A stretch of 64,000 nucleotides of DNA, taken from assembly GCF_001698815.1 (NCBI RefSeq), contig NZ_LGSI01000005.1, positions 190,306-254,305 of the forward strand, given 5' to 3'. This document shows, in pieces, positions 1 to 8,609 of the stretch. The notes beneath the pieces are model-generated. The model saw nothing but the letters and a program-made list of their open reading frames with translations, was not told the origin of the DNA and did not search any database. Made by a program: the position numbers and the translations under genes. This stretch comes from Pseudomonas syringae. GTDB taxonomy: Bacteria > Pseudomonadota > Gammaproteobacteria > Pseudomonadales > Pseudomonadaceae. Within the stretch, counting starts at the first letter, position 1, and the number at the start of each line of letters is the position of its first letter.

Positions 1-10
1 AAGACAAGGC

Positions 11-69
11 AAAAACAGGCGAAAAAGCGGAGTCTAGGTGTTCTAAATGAGCATTTTTCGCCTGTTTTT
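11..69. repeat. Long intergenic inverted repeat
   Basis: Perfect 16-bp arms at 11-26 and 54-69 (AAAAACAGGCGAAAAA and its complement) enclose 27 bp. A shorter outer pair, GACAA at 3-7 and TTGTC at 79-83, extends the symmetry. It does not match the REP types found elsewhere in the window and lies downstream of the malic enzyme terminator. It could be a MITE-like intergenic repeat or the terminator of a gene to the left; the sequence alone does not decide. Confidence 0.55.
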
Positions 70-127
70 AACGCAGTATTGTCGAGCGCAGTAGTTTTCA
101 CACAGTCTGTACGGGAATGGAGCCCAC

Positions 128-158
128 AAAAAAACCCTGCATCGCTGCAGGGTTTTTT
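128..158. terminator. Bidirectional Rho-independent terminator after malic enzyme
   Basis: The stem CCCTGCA / TGCAGGG (135-141, 146-152) has a 4-nt loop and is flanked by seven A on one side and six T on the other, so it works on either strand. It sits 19 bp past the malic enzyme stop. Confidence 0.85.
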
Positions 159-176
159 GTGTTTCCGAATCAGCAT

Positions 177-1445
177 TTAGCCGTTAAACACGTCATCAAC
201 GCTGGTCAGCGGGTAGTGCTTTGGATACGGCAGGGTCGCAACGCCGCTTTCGATGGCAGCCTTGGCTACTGCGTCGGCGATCAGGCCCAGCAGGCGGGTG
301 TCCATTGGTTTCGGGATGATGTATTCACGACCGAATTCCAGCTTGATACCACCGTAGGCGTCGCACACTTCCTGCGGCACAGGCAGCTTGGCCAGTTCAC
401 GCAGGGCGTTGGCCGCAGCGATTTTCATCTCTTCGTTGATGCGCTTGGCGCGAACGTCCAGGGCACCACGGAAGATGAACGGGAAGCCCAGCACGTTGTT
501 GACCTGGTTCGGATAGTCCGAACGGCCGGTCGCCATGATCACGTCATCGCGGGTCGCATGCGCCAGTTCCGGGGAGATTTCCGGGTCCGGGTTCGAGCAA
601 GCGAACACGATTGGATCCTTGGCCATCAGCTTGAGGTTTTCAGCGCTCAGCAGATTCGGGCCGGACAGACCGACGAACACATCAGCGCCGTCGAGGGCGT
701 CGGACAGCGTGCGTTTTTCAGTGGCGTGGGCGAATACCGCCTTGTACTGGTTCAGGTCGCTACGTTCGGCGTGGATCACACCGGTGCGGTCAACCATGAA
801 GATATTTTCGATTTTCGCGCCCATGCTCACCAGCAACTTCATGCAGGAGATGGCCGCAGCGCCAGCGCCCAGGCAGACGATCTTGGCGTCTTCCAGGCTC
901 TTGCCGACGATTTCCAGGGCGTTGATCATGCCGGCCGCAGTCACAATCGCGGTGCCGTGCTGGTCATCGTGGAAAACCGGGATATCGCATTGTTCGATCA
1001 GCGCTTTCTCGATCTCAAAGCATTCTGGCGCCTTGATGTCTTCGAGGTTGATGCCGCCGAAGGTGATGGAGATGCGTTTAACGGTATCGATGAAAGCTTG
1101 CGGGCTTTCCGAGTCGACTTCGATGTCGAACACGTCAATGCCGGCGAAACGCTTGAACAGAACGCCCTTGCCTTCCATCACTGGCTTGGAAGCCAATGGG
1201 CCCAGGTTACCCAGACCAAGAATGGCGGTGCCATCGGAAATGACTGCTACCAGGTTGCCCTTGCCGGTGTATTTGTAAGCCAGCTCAGGATCACGGGCGA
1301 TTTCACGCACCGGCTCAGCGACGCCAGGGCTGTAAGCCAGGGCCAGGTCACGAGCAGTTGCGGTTGGCTTGGTGAGTTCGACGCTCAGTTTCCCTGGACG
1401 CGGATTGGCGTGATAGTCGAGCGCGGCAGTTTTCAAATCAGACAT
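177..1445 (-). CDS. maeB: NADP-type malic enzyme (short form)
   Basis: A 422-residue malic enzyme that oxidatively decarboxylates malate to pyruvate, supplying NAD(P)H. The N-terminal malic domain carries AYSPGVAEPV and the YKYTGKGNLVAVISDGTAILGLG region; a substrate/metal-site block FHDDQHGTA follows, then a Rossmann domain with LGAGAAA. It lacks the C-terminal phosphotransacetylase-like domain of long MaeB proteins, so it belongs to the short class; cofactor preference cannot be read with certainty. The ATG at 1445 gives the expected N-terminus. It is a single-gene unit ending at a strong terminator. Confidence 0.93.
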   Translation of the reverse strand: MSDLKTAALDYHANPRPGKLSVELTKPTATARDLALAYSPGVAEPVREIARDPELAYKYTGKGNLVAVISDGTAILGLGNLGPLASKPVMEGKGVLFKRFAGIDVFDIEVDSESPQAFIDTVKRISITFGGINLEDIKAPECFEIEKALIEQCDIPVFHDDQHGTAIVTAAGMINALEIVGKSLEDAKIVCLGAGAAAISCMKLLVSMGAKIENIFMVDRTGVIHAERSDLNQYKAVFAHATEKRTLSDALDGADVFVGLSGPNLLSAENLKLMAKDPIVFACSNPDPEISPELAHATRDDVIMATGRSDYPNQVNNVLGFPFIFRGALDVRAKRINEEMKIAAANALRELAKLPVPQEVCDAYGGIKLEFGREYIIPKPMDTRLLGLIADAVAKAAIESGVATLPYPKHYPLTSVDDVFNG

Positions 1446-1570
1446 GTGGGCATTCCGCTTTTTTTACTGTGGGACAGACGGACCGCCGAGGATACGCAAG
1501 ATGCAAAGTCCTAACAAGACTGACCAGTCACTACTGTCAAGGGGCGGGGACTACGACTTTACGCTTAATT

Positions 1571-1708
1571 GTAGGAGCCAACTTGTAGGCCAGACATTCG
1601 TTGGAGCGTGATCCTGTGGGAGCCGAGCTTGCTCGCGAAGGTGTCAGGGCAGTCAACAGGGATGTCGCCAGGTAAGCCGATTCGCGGGCAAGCCTCGCTC
1701 CAACGGGT
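1571..1708. repeat. Compound REP element
   Basis: A degenerate REP (GTAGGAGCCAACTTG) is followed by an inverted pair: a left arm of the GGAGCCGAGCTTGCTCGCG type near 1619-1640 and a right arm TTCGCGGGCAAGCCTCGCT ending at 1708. It fills most of the gap between the malic enzyme promoter side and the end of the thermonuclease gene. Confidence 0.8.
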
Positions 1709-1724
1709 TGTAAACCGGACGACT

Positions 1725-2516
1725 CTACAGACCAAGCATCGCCGGATGGGTAATCGGCATCATCCAGCGCGACTGCCCCGACGCCAGGCCGCCACCTCTT
1801 GCGCGGTCGACGATCCAGCCGCGGGCTTCGATCTGCTGGCCTTTCATGCGGCGAACTGCCGCAGTGTCGAATTGTTTCAAAAGCTCAGGCGCGATGCGCA
1901 GCACCAGCCCGCCTTGCAGCTCGACCCACAGGCCGCCGCCGTTTTGCTGCACATCGGCGACTTGCCCTGTGACCACGGCGAAGCCGCCTTTATTAATCTG
2001 CTGTGCAGCCTGCACGGGTGAACGCCACAGCCCAAGCCCGGCCTGCCGCGCAATGCGCTCGGCGGCCTGCTGACAACCCACCAACGCCACATTGGGCACG
2101 ACCGCCACCAGATAACCCAGGCCTTCGCTGAGCAATTGCGCTTCGAGATTGGCGCCGGTGCGCCCGTAGACATTGGCCAACGTCCGGCCATAGCGGTCTT
2201 TGTCCTGCTGGCCCACCTGTAGGCTGATTCGACCATCACTTTGCGCGACCAACGCTTGCAACCGACGCTTGGCGACTTCGGCGAATGGCTCGGCGGACTG
2301 GCCTTGCTTGCCGGTCTCCGGCGTATTCAAGCCGATCATGCGTACGCTGCGGCCATCGGTGAGGCGCAAAGTGTCGCCGTCGACCACACGCTCGACCTGG
2401 AAAACCGGCAGGGAAGCGGGCGCCGGGCAAAAAGCCTGGGCGCTGGACAGCCAAATCGCAGACATAAAAAAGGCGCCCGCGAGGGACGCCTTTTTAAGCA
2501 GCCTGGAGAAATCCAA
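1725..2516 (-). CDS. Secreted thermonuclease-family (SNase-like) nuclease
   Basis: A staphylococcal-nuclease-fold protein of about 263 residues. The N-terminus KKASLAGAFFMSAIWLSSAQA is a Sec signal peptide, and the mature protein has the SNase blocks VVDGDTLRL, VRMIGLNTPE and DKDRYGRTLANVY, followed by an added C-terminal OB-like part. It probably cleaves nucleic acids in the periplasm or outside the cell. Start choice: TTG at 2516 gives a normal signal peptide; TTG at 2537 or ATG at 2465 are also possible, and the last would lose the basic n-region. It follows rpmE closely, and the rpmE terminator hairpin lies inside its signal-peptide codons. Confidence 0.82.
   Translation of the reverse strand: MDFSRLLKKASLAGAFFMSAIWLSSAQAFCPAPASLPVFQVERVVDGDTLRLTDGRSVRMIGLNTPETGKQGQSAEPFAEVAKRRLQALVAQSDGRISLQVGQQDKDRYGRTLANVYGRTGANLEAQLLSEGLGYLVAVVPNVALVGCQQAAERIARQAGLGLWRSPVQAAQQINKGGFAVVTGQVADVQQNGGGLWVELQGGLVLRIAPELLKQFDTAAVRRMKGQQIEARGWIVDRARGGGLASGQSRWMMPITHPAMLGL
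2466..2495 (-). terminator. rpmE terminator embedded in the next gene
   Basis: On the minus strand a GC-rich stem (GGCG-T-CCC pairing with GGGCGCC, 4-nt loop, one bulged base) is followed by six T, 45 nt past the rpmE stop. It is a canonical intrinsic terminator, yet it is read in frame as the KKASLAGAFF segment of the thermonuclease signal peptide. Confidence 0.75.
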
Positions 2517-2539
2517 TGGAGATCCCAGAACGGCCAACC

Positions 2540-2773
2540 TTACTCTGCAGCAGCAGGAGCTTTGGTTGCGCCGAAAGCACCGAAGCGCGACTTGAACTTG
2601 TCAACACGACCGCCGACGTCAAGAGTCTTCTGCTTACCGGTGTAGAACGGGTGGCATTCGTTGCACACGTCCAGGCTCAGAGGCTTGGCAAGTGTGGAGC
2701 GAGTTTTGATGACATTGCCGCAGCTGCAAGTAGCGTCAATGGCTTCGTAAACTGGATGGATATCAGCTTTCAT
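2540..2773 (-). CDS. rpmE: 50S ribosomal protein L31, zinc-binding form
   Basis: A 77-residue L31, part of the large ribosomal subunit near the central protuberance. The four zinc ligands of the C+ type are present: C16 and C18 in CSCG, C37 and C40 in CNEC. The rest matches the family (MKADIHPVY start, [18 protein letters not shown]). Because the zinc ligands are intact it can act as a zinc store, and a zinc-free paralogue may exist elsewhere. It is divergent from priA across 167 bp. Confidence 0.97.
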   Translation of the reverse strand: MKADIHPVYEAIDATCSCGNVIKTRSTLAKPLSLDVCNECHPFYTGKQKTLDVGGRVDKFKSRFGAFGATKAPAAAE

Positions 2774-2940
2774 CGGTACTTCCTCGGGCTAGCGTGCCGC
2801 CATCCAACACTATTGTCGAATACCGCACGTAATTAGGCTGCGGATACTACCAGAGAATCGGCAACACGCAAGCAGCCGTTTAAACCGGTCGTCTGCTAAG
2901 ATCGCGCATCCGTCATACTCCGTAACAGGGAACCCCCCGC

Positions 2941-5160
2941 GTGCCCGACGCCATTTTGCGCCTCGCCCTGCCCTCGCCATTGCGTCGCCTGTTCGACTAC
3001 CGCGCCCCCGCCGGAGTGTTGCGCAGTGCGTTGATGCCCGGCATGCGCGTGCGGGTACCGTTCGGGCGCAGGGAGATGATCGGCATCCTTATAGAAGTCG
3101 CCGATCACAGCGAAGTCCCCGCCGAGAAGCTCAAGCCAGCCATCGCCCTCCTCGACCAGCATGCGCCGTTGCCGCCAGCGTTGTTCAAGCTGTGTCTGTG
3201 GACGTCCCAGTATTACCAGCATAGCCTCGGCGACACGCTGAGCTGGGCGCTGCCGGTGTTGCTGCGTCAGGGCGAACTTGCCGAATCACGCCAGGAGCGT
3301 TTCTGGCAGGTGGCCTCCGGCGCCAGTGTCGACGACCCGCGCATTGCCCGCGCGCCCAAGCAACGCGAAGCGCTGACCACACTCGCTCAGCATCCCCACG
3401 GCGTGGCGCATCAGTTGCTCAGCAAGTTGATGCTTAATAAAGAAAGCCTGAATCTGCTGCTGGCCAAGCAACTGGTCGAGGTCGAAGTGCGCAGCCATGC
3501 GCCAGCACCACGCCATGAACACTGGCTGGCCCAGCCGGAATTGCCGCTCAATACTGAACAACGCGCCGCGTATGAAGCCATTCGCGCCGGTTTCGACAGC
3601 TTCCATGCCTTCCTGCTGGCCGGCGTCACGGGCAGCGGCAAGACCGAAGTCTATCTGCAACTGATTCGCGAAACCCTCGAAGCCGGCAAGCAGGCGCTGG
3701 TGCTGATCCCGGAGATCAACCTCGGCCCGCAAACCCTGGCGCGCTTCGAGCAGCGTTTCAATGCGCGCATCGCGCTGGTGCATTCGGCGGTCAACGACCG
3801 GGATCGCCTGGACGCCTGGCTCGCCGCCCGCGATGGCGAGGCCGACATTATTATCGGCACGCGCTCGGCGCTGTTCACGCCGATGAAAAATCCCGGTCTG
3901 ATCATCATTGATGAAGAGCACGACGGCTCCTACAAACAGCAGGAAGGTCTGCGTTACCACGCACGCGACCTGGCACTGGTGCGTGCACGGCAGGAAAACA
4001 TTCCCATCGTGCTCGGTTCCGCCACGCCTTCGCTGGAAAGCCTGCACAACGCCTACACCGGCCGTTACGGCTTGTTGCGCCTCAATCAGCGGGCCGGCGG
4101 CGCGCAGCAGCCGAAATTCCTGCGCCTGGATGTAAAAAGTCGTCCGCTGGACAGTGGCATTTCCGGGCCGATGCAGCAAGCTATCGGCCAGACGCTGGCG
4201 GCCGGGCAGCAAGTGCTGGTGTTCCTCAATCGACGCGGCTTTGCGCCGACATTGCTGTGCCACGACTGCGGCTGGCTGTCCGGTTGCCCGCGCTGCGATG
4301 CGCGGATGACCGTGCATCAACGTTCCGGCGAGTTGCGCTGCCATCACTGCGGACACGTCGAGCGCGTGCCGCGCCAGTGCCCGTCGTGCGGCAAGGTGGA
4401 TTTGCGCCCGGTGGGTGCCGGGACCGAACGCGCCGAGGAACGCCTGGGAATTCTGTTTCCGGATTTTCCGGTGCTGCGCGTGGATCGCGACAGCACGTCA
4501 CGCAAGGACGCCATGAATCAGCTGTTCGCGACGATTCAGCGTGGCCAGCCGTGCATTCTGGTGGGCACGCAGATGCTCGCCAAAGGACACCACTTTCCCC
4601 GGGTCACGCTGGTATCGATTCTCGACGCCGACGGCGGCTTGTTCTCCGGCGACTTCCGCGCCAGCGAGCGCATGGCGCAGTTGATCGTGCAGGTCGCGGG
4701 GCGTGCCGGCCGCGCCGAAGAGCCAGGCCGGGTGATCATTCAAACGCATCTGGCCGAGCATCCCTTGCTGATTCAGCTCACCGAGCAAGGGTATTTCGCC
4801 TTTGCCGAGCAAGCCTTGAGCGAACGCCGCGCCGCTGGTTTGCCGCCGTTTTCCCATTTGGCGCTGCTGCGCGCCGAAGCGCACAAGCCGGGTCAGGCCG
4901 AAGGTTTCCTCGACGCAGCCTGCGCCGAAGCCGAACAACTGTTGATCGACATGAGCCTGGGCGGCATCGAGCTGCTGGGCCCGGTCCCGGCGCCGATGGA
5001 ACGCCGCGCCGGACGTTATCGCGCACAACTTCTGGTTCAGGCCAGCGCCCGCGCGCCGCTGCATCGGCTACTGAACTCCTGGCTGTTGGCACTTGAACAA
5101 ATGCCCAGCGGACGCCAGGTCAGGTGGTCACTGGATGTGGATCCGGTGGATTTGTATTGA
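2941..5160 (+). CDS. priA: Primosomal protein N', replication restart helicase
   Basis: A 739-residue superfamily 2 DNA helicase that recognises stalled or repaired forks and reloads the replisome. An N-terminal DNA-binding domain is followed by Walker A GVTGSGKTE (228-236), the DEEH box (324-327), a cysteine-rich zinc insert from C440 to about residue 483 (pairs in CHDCG, CPRC, CHHCG, CPSCG) and the C-terminal helicase lobe with ILVGTQMLAKGHHFP. The start is GTG at 2941, with AACAGGGA upstream and the usual family N-terminus (MPDAILRLALPSPL). Transcribed alone and divergently from rpmE. Length is normal for the family. Confidence 0.97.
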   Translation: MPDAILRLALPSPLRRLFDYRAPAGVLRSALMPGMRVRVPFGRREMIGILIEVADHSEVPAEKLKPAIALLDQHAPLPPALFKLCLWTSQYYQHSLGDTLSWALPVLLRQGELAESRQERFWQVASGASVDDPRIARAPKQREALTTLAQHPHGVAHQLLSKLMLNKESLNLLLAKQLVEVEVRSHAPAPRHEHWLAQPELPLNTEQRAAYEAIRAGFDSFHAFLLAGVTGSGKTEVYLQLIRETLEAGKQALVLIPEINLGPQTLARFEQRFNARIALVHSAVNDRDRLDAWLAARDGEADIIIGTRSALFTPMKNPGLIIIDEEHDGSYKQQEGLRYHARDLALVRARQENIPIVLGSATPSLESLHNAYTGRYGLLRLNQRAGGAQQPKFLRLDVKSRPLDSGISGPMQQAIGQTLAAGQQVLVFLNRRGFAPTLLCHDCGWLSGCPRCDARMTVHQRSGELRCHHCGHVERVPRQCPSCGKVDLRPVGAGTERAEERLGILFPDFPVLRVDRDSTSRKDAMNQLFATIQRGQPCILVGTQMLAKGHHFPRVTLVSILDADGGLFSGDFRASERMAQLIVQVAGRAGRAEEPGRVIIQTHLAEHPLLIQLTEQGYFAFAEQALSERRAAGLPPFSHLALLRAEAHKPGQAEGFLDAACAEAEQLLIDMSLGGIELLGPVPAPMERRAGRYRAQLLVQASARAPLHRLLNSWLLALEQMPSGRQVRWSLDVDPVDLY

Positions 5161-5178
5161 CCTTCCCACACAGTTCCG

Positions 5179-5265
5179 TGGGAGCGAGCCTGCTCGCGAA
5201 AAAGCCAGCACATGCGATACATCTGGAGCCTGGAAGACCGTATTCGCGAGCAAGCTCGCTCCCAC
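5179..5265. repeat. REPIN (inverted REP pair)
   Basis: Left arm GGAGCGAGCCTGCTCGCGAA (5181-5200) and right arm TTCGCGAGCAAGCTCGCTCC (5243 on) are inverted copies flanking about 42 bp, directly after priA. Confidence 0.9.
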
Positions 5266-5292
5266 AAGTACAAGACCGCACATCCATCGCGG

Positions 5293-5321
5293 TTGGCAAG
5301 GTGGCTCCGGCAACGGATAAT
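5293..5321 (+). promoter_or_regulatory. Sigma-70 promoter for argS
   Basis: TTGGCA (5293-5298), a 17-bp spacer and GATAAT (5316-5321) each differ from consensus at one position. The predicted start lies about 50 bp before the argS ATG. Confidence 0.65.
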
Positions 5322-5380
5322 GCCCAGTTTTTCCACCCGCGCATCCAGGCGCTGCCGCGCTTGCGGTCGAAGAGAGCACC

Positions 5381-7117
5381 ATGAAAGACACCATTCGCCA
5401 GCTGATCCAACAAGCACTGACCCGACTCGTCAACGAAGGCGTCTTGCCAGAAGGGCTGTCGCCGGCGATTCAGGTGGAAAACGCCAAGGACAAGACCCAC
5501 GGCGATTTCGCCAGCAATATCGCGATGATGCTCGCCAAGCCGGCCGGCATGAAACCGCGCGACCTGGCGGAAAAACTCATCGCCGCGCTGCCTGCCGACG
5601 AGCAGGTCAGCAAAGTTGAAATCGCCGGCCCCGGCTTCCTCAATTTCTTCCAGAACACCCAGGCTTTGGCTGTGCGCCTGGATGCCGCGCTGGCCGATCC
5701 GAAGCTGTCGATCCACAAGGTCGGCGCAACCCAGCGCACCGTAGTCGATCTTTCCGCGCCGAACCTGGCCAAGGAAATGCACGTCGGCCACTTGCGCTCG
5801 ACGATCATTGGCGATGGCGTGGCCAACGTGCTGGAGTTTCTCGGCGACACCGTGATTCGTCAGAACCACGTCGGCGACTGGGGCACGCAATTCGGCATGT
5901 TGCTAGCGTATTTGCAGGAACAGCCAGCTGCCAGCGATGAGTTGTCCGATCTGGAAGACTTCTACCGCGCGGCGAAAAAACGCTTCGACGAGTCCGAGGA
6001 ATTCGCCGAGCGCGCTCGTGCCCTGGTGGTCAAGCTGCAAGCGGGCGACGCCGAATGCCTGAGCCTGTGGACAAAATTCAAGGACATCTCGCTTTCTCAC
6101 TGCCAGAAAGTCTATGACCTGCTGAACGTCAAGCTGACCCCGGCCGACGTGATGGGCGAAAGCGCTTACAACGATGATCTGGCCAATGTGGTCGCGGATC
6201 TCAAGGCCACTGGTCTGCTGGTGGAAAGCAATGGCGCGCAATGCGTGTTCCTCGAAGAATTCAAGACCGCCGAAGGCACGCCGCTGCCGGTGATCGTGCA
6301 AAAGGCCGGTGGTGGCTATCTCTATGCGACCACTGACCTCGCGGCCATTCGCTATCGCAGCAAGGTGCTGAAAGCCGATCGCGCGTTGTACTTCGTCGAC
6401 CAGCGTCAGGCGCTGCACTTCCAGCAAGTGTTCGAAGTGGCACGCAAGGCTGGCTTCGTCCACGACGGCATGCAACTGGAGCACATGGGTTTCGGCACCA
6501 TGAACGGCGCCGATGGCCGCCCGTTCAAGACCCGCGACGGCGGCACCGTGAAACTGATCGACCTGCTCGACGAAGCCAAAGAGCGCGCCTATGCACTGGT
6601 CAAGGAGAAGAACCCGGAGCTGGCCGAGGACGAACTGCGCACCATCGCCAAGGCCGTCGGCATCAGCGCGGTGAAATACGCCGACCTGTCCAAGCACCGC
6701 GCCAGCGATTACAGCTTCAATTTCGAGCAGATGCTTAGCTTCGAAGGCAACACCGCGCCCTATCTGCTTTACGCCTACACCCGCGTCGCCGGTGTGTTCC
6801 GCAAGCTCGGCACGCCGTTCGACGCCAGCAAAGGCCAGATCGTGTTGCAGGCCCCGCAGGAAACCGAACTGGCCGCGCGTCTGGCGCAGTTCGGCGAAAT
6901 CCTGAATAACGTCGCCGAAAAAGGCACGCCTCACGTACTCTGTGCCTACATCTATGATTTGGCGGGCCTGTTCTCCAGTTTCTACGAGAACTGCCCGATC
7001 CTCAGCGCCGACAATGCGGATCAACAACAAAGCCGTCTGCGCCTTGCTGCCCTGACCGGCCGCACCCTCAAGCAAGGCCTGGATCTCTTGGGCCTGGAAA
7101 CTCTGGAGCGTATGTAA
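5381..7117 (+). CDS. argS: Arginyl-tRNA synthetase
   Basis: A 578-residue class I synthetase that charges tRNA-Arg. It has the N-terminal Arg-tRNA-binding (Add-1) domain, the HIGH-type motif HVGH at 134-137 within [12 protein letters not shown], the ArgRS-specific [11 protein letters not shown] segment in place of a canonical KMSKS, and the C-terminal DALR anticodon-binding domain ending at LGLETLERM. Length is normal. It is followed after one base by a SPOR-domain gene, so the two are probably cotranscribed. Confidence 0.97.
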   Translation: MKDTIRQLIQQALTRLVNEGVLPEGLSPAIQVENAKDKTHGDFASNIAMMLAKPAGMKPRDLAEKLIAALPADEQVSKVEIAGPGFLNFFQNTQALAVRLDAALADPKLSIHKVGATQRTVVDLSAPNLAKEMHVGHLRSTIIGDGVANVLEFLGDTVIRQNHVGDWGTQFGMLLAYLQEQPAASDELSDLEDFYRAAKKRFDESEEFAERARALVVKLQAGDAECLSLWTKFKDISLSHCQKVYDLLNVKLTPADVMGESAYNDDLANVVADLKATGLLVESNGAQCVFLEEFKTAEGTPLPVIVQKAGGGYLYATTDLAAIRYRSKVLKADRALYFVDQRQALHFQQVFEVARKAGFVHDGMQLEHMGFGTMNGADGRPFKTRDGGTVKLIDLLDEAKERAYALVKEKNPELAEDELRTIAKAVGISAVKYADLSKHRASDYSFNFEQMLSFEGNTAPYLLYAYTRVAGVFRKLGTPFDASKGQIVLQAPQETELAARLAQFGEILNNVAEKGTPHVLCAYIYDLAGLFSSFYENCPILSADNADQQQSRLRLAALTGRTLKQGLDLLGLETLERM

Positions 7118-7118
7118 G

Positions 7119-7799
7119 TTGGCAGTTGCGAAGAAGAAACCGGCTCCCAAGCGCGGCGCCAGCCGTTATCAGGCACCCGCGAAGAAGCCGATTCCTGGAT
7201 GGTTGTGGCTGGTAATTGGCCTGAGCGTTGGTGCGTTCGTGGTGTTTTTGATGAAGCTCGAACCCGGTGGCGAAGACGTCAAGCGGGTCAAGGCCGACGC
7301 CAAGGCAGCGAAAATTGCCGAAGCGAACAAGACGCCGCCGAGCCCGACTGCACCAGTGAAGCCCAAGTACGACTTCTACACGCTGCTGCCTGAATCGGAA
7401 GTCATCGTGCCCAACGAAGCCGTGCCGGAAAAAACCCCGCCACCGGTGGTCGTTCCGGTTTCACCGGAGCAGGCTGCGAAAATCGATACGGCACGCGCCC
7501 AGGCAGCACTCAGCGGCCTGACCCCGCCACCGCCGCCACCGGTTGCGAAACCTGCGGCGGTTACGCAGTTCTTCCTGCAAGCGGGCTCGTTCCGCAAGAA
7601 AGAGGATGCGGACAAGGTGCGCGCGCAGATCATTTTGCTGGGGCAAACGGCCGGGGTTGAATCGGGTACAGTCAAGGAAGAAACCTGGTACCGCGTATTG
7701 GTCGGGCCGTTCAGCAATCGTGAACAGCTGACCGTTGCCCAGAAGCAACTGGCGGGTGGCGGGTTTAGTAACCTGTTGTTGCAGCAGCGCAGTAAGTAA
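7119..7799 (+). CDS. SPOR-domain inner-membrane protein (FtsN-like)
   Basis: A 226-residue bitopic protein with a short basic cytoplasmic tail (AKKKPAPKRG), one membrane segment at about 29-47 (WLWLVIGLSVGAFVVFLMKL), a proline-rich periplasmic linker with PPPPPP runs, and a C-terminal SPOR domain from about 150 (FFLQAGSFRKKEDADKV to the end). SPOR domains bind denuded glycan strands at the septum, so a role in division or peptidoglycan remodelling is likely. The start is TTG at 7119, with GGAG at 7104-7107; no ATG gives the membrane anchor. It overlaps no gene and is probably translated with argS. Confidence 0.88.
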   Translation: MAVAKKKPAPKRGASRYQAPAKKPIPGWLWLVIGLSVGAFVVFLMKLEPGGEDVKRVKADAKAAKIAEANKTPPSPTAPVKPKYDFYTLLPESEVIVPNEAVPEKTPPPVVVPVSPEQAAKIDTARAQAALSGLTPPPPPPVAKPAAVTQFFLQAGSFRKKEDADKVRAQIILLGQTAGVESGTVKEETWYRVLVGPFSNREQLTVAQKQLAGGGFSNLLLQQRSK

Positions 7800-7811
7800 A
7801 ACTCATATTCT

Positions 7812-7900
7812 GTTGGAGCGAGGCTTGCCCGCGAACCCAGACAACCCGGTGGCCCAGACACACCGCGTTATCGTTCTTCGCGGGCAAGCCTCGCTCCAAC
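7812..7900. repeat. REPIN
   Basis: GTTGGAGCGAGGCTTGCCC at the left and its complement ending at 7900 flank a loop ending in CACCGCGTTATCGTTC. A closely similar loop end occurs in the REPINs at 16091 and 28562. Confidence 0.92.
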
Positions 7901-7922
7901 AGACGTAACACCATTCATCCCT

Positions 7923-7940
7923 CAACCTTGCTCAAGGTTG
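7923..7940. promoter_or_regulatory. Perfect palindrome over the hslV -35 box
   Basis: CAACCTTG-CT-CAAGGTTG: two 8-bp arms with a 2-bp centre, whose right arm includes the first four bases of the -35 element. It could be an operator or an RNA hairpin upstream of the start site. No regulator can be named. Confidence 0.5.
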
Positions 7941-7964
7941 AAATACCCTTCCCCACCCCCATAT
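7937..7964 (+). promoter_or_regulatory. Sigma-32 (heat-shock) promoter for hslVU
   Basis: GTTGAAA (7937-7943), a 13-bp spacer and CCCCATAT (7957-7964) match the RpoH consensus CTTGAAA / CCCCATNT at all but one position. Heat-shock control of HslVU is established in enterics, and the site is 48 bp before the hslV start. Confidence 0.8.
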
Positions 7965-8011
7965 GAGTTTGCACCAGGGCATTTTCGCCCCGCTGCGTGG
8001 AGACTCTCCCC

Positions 8012-8542
8012 TTGACCACCATCGTTTCAGTGCGCCGCCACGGCAAAGTTGTCATGGCTGGCGACGGCCAGGTTTCTCTGGGCAACACCGTCATGAAAGG
8101 CAACGCGAAGAAAGTGCGTCGTCTTTACCATGGTGAAGTGATCGCCGGTTTCGCCGGGGCCACAGCCGATGCGTTCACTCTTTTCGAACGCTTCGAAGGG
8201 CAGCTTGAGAAGCACCAAGGTCATCTGGTGCGTGCCGCCGTCGAACTCGCCAAAGAATGGCGTACCGACCGCTCCCTCAGCCGTCTTGAGGCCATGCTCG
8301 CCGTTGCCAACAAAGACGCTTCGTTGATCATCACCGGTAACGGCGACGTCGTTGAGCCCGAAGATGGCTTGATCGCCATGGGTTCCGGCGGTCCTTACGC
8401 ACAGGCCGCCGCACGCGCCTTGCTGCTCAAGACTGAACTCTCGGCCCGTGAAATCGCCGAAACCGCATTGCATATCGCGGGCGACATCTGCGTGTTCACC
8501 AACCACACCATCACCATTGAGGAGCAGGACCTCGCTGAATGA
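8012..8542 (+). CDS. hslV: HslV peptidase subunit of the HslUV protease
   Basis: A 176-residue threonine protease of the proteasome beta fold that forms the double-hexamer core of the ATP-dependent HslUV complex. The start is TTG at 8012, not the upstream GTG at 7997: GGAG at 7999-8002 sits 9 bp before it, and only this start puts Thr second, so that removal of Met exposes the catalytic N-terminal Thr (TTIVSVRR). The [14 protein letters not shown] and [14 protein letters not shown] blocks are present. It is followed by hslU. Confidence 0.96.
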   Translation: MTTIVSVRRHGKVVMAGDGQVSLGNTVMKGNAKKVRRLYHGEVIAGFAGATADAFTLFERFEGQLEKHQGHLVRAAVELAKEWRTDRSLSRLEAMLAVANKDASLIITGNGDVVEPEDGLIAMGSGGPYAQAAARALLLKTELSAREIAETALHIAGDICVFTNHTITIEEQDLAE

Positions 8543-8609
8543 GCCTGCCTCGGCCGCTCCCATGAGCGGCCATGCAGACCTTGATTCAGCTGGAGGACCG
8601 CCAACTACC

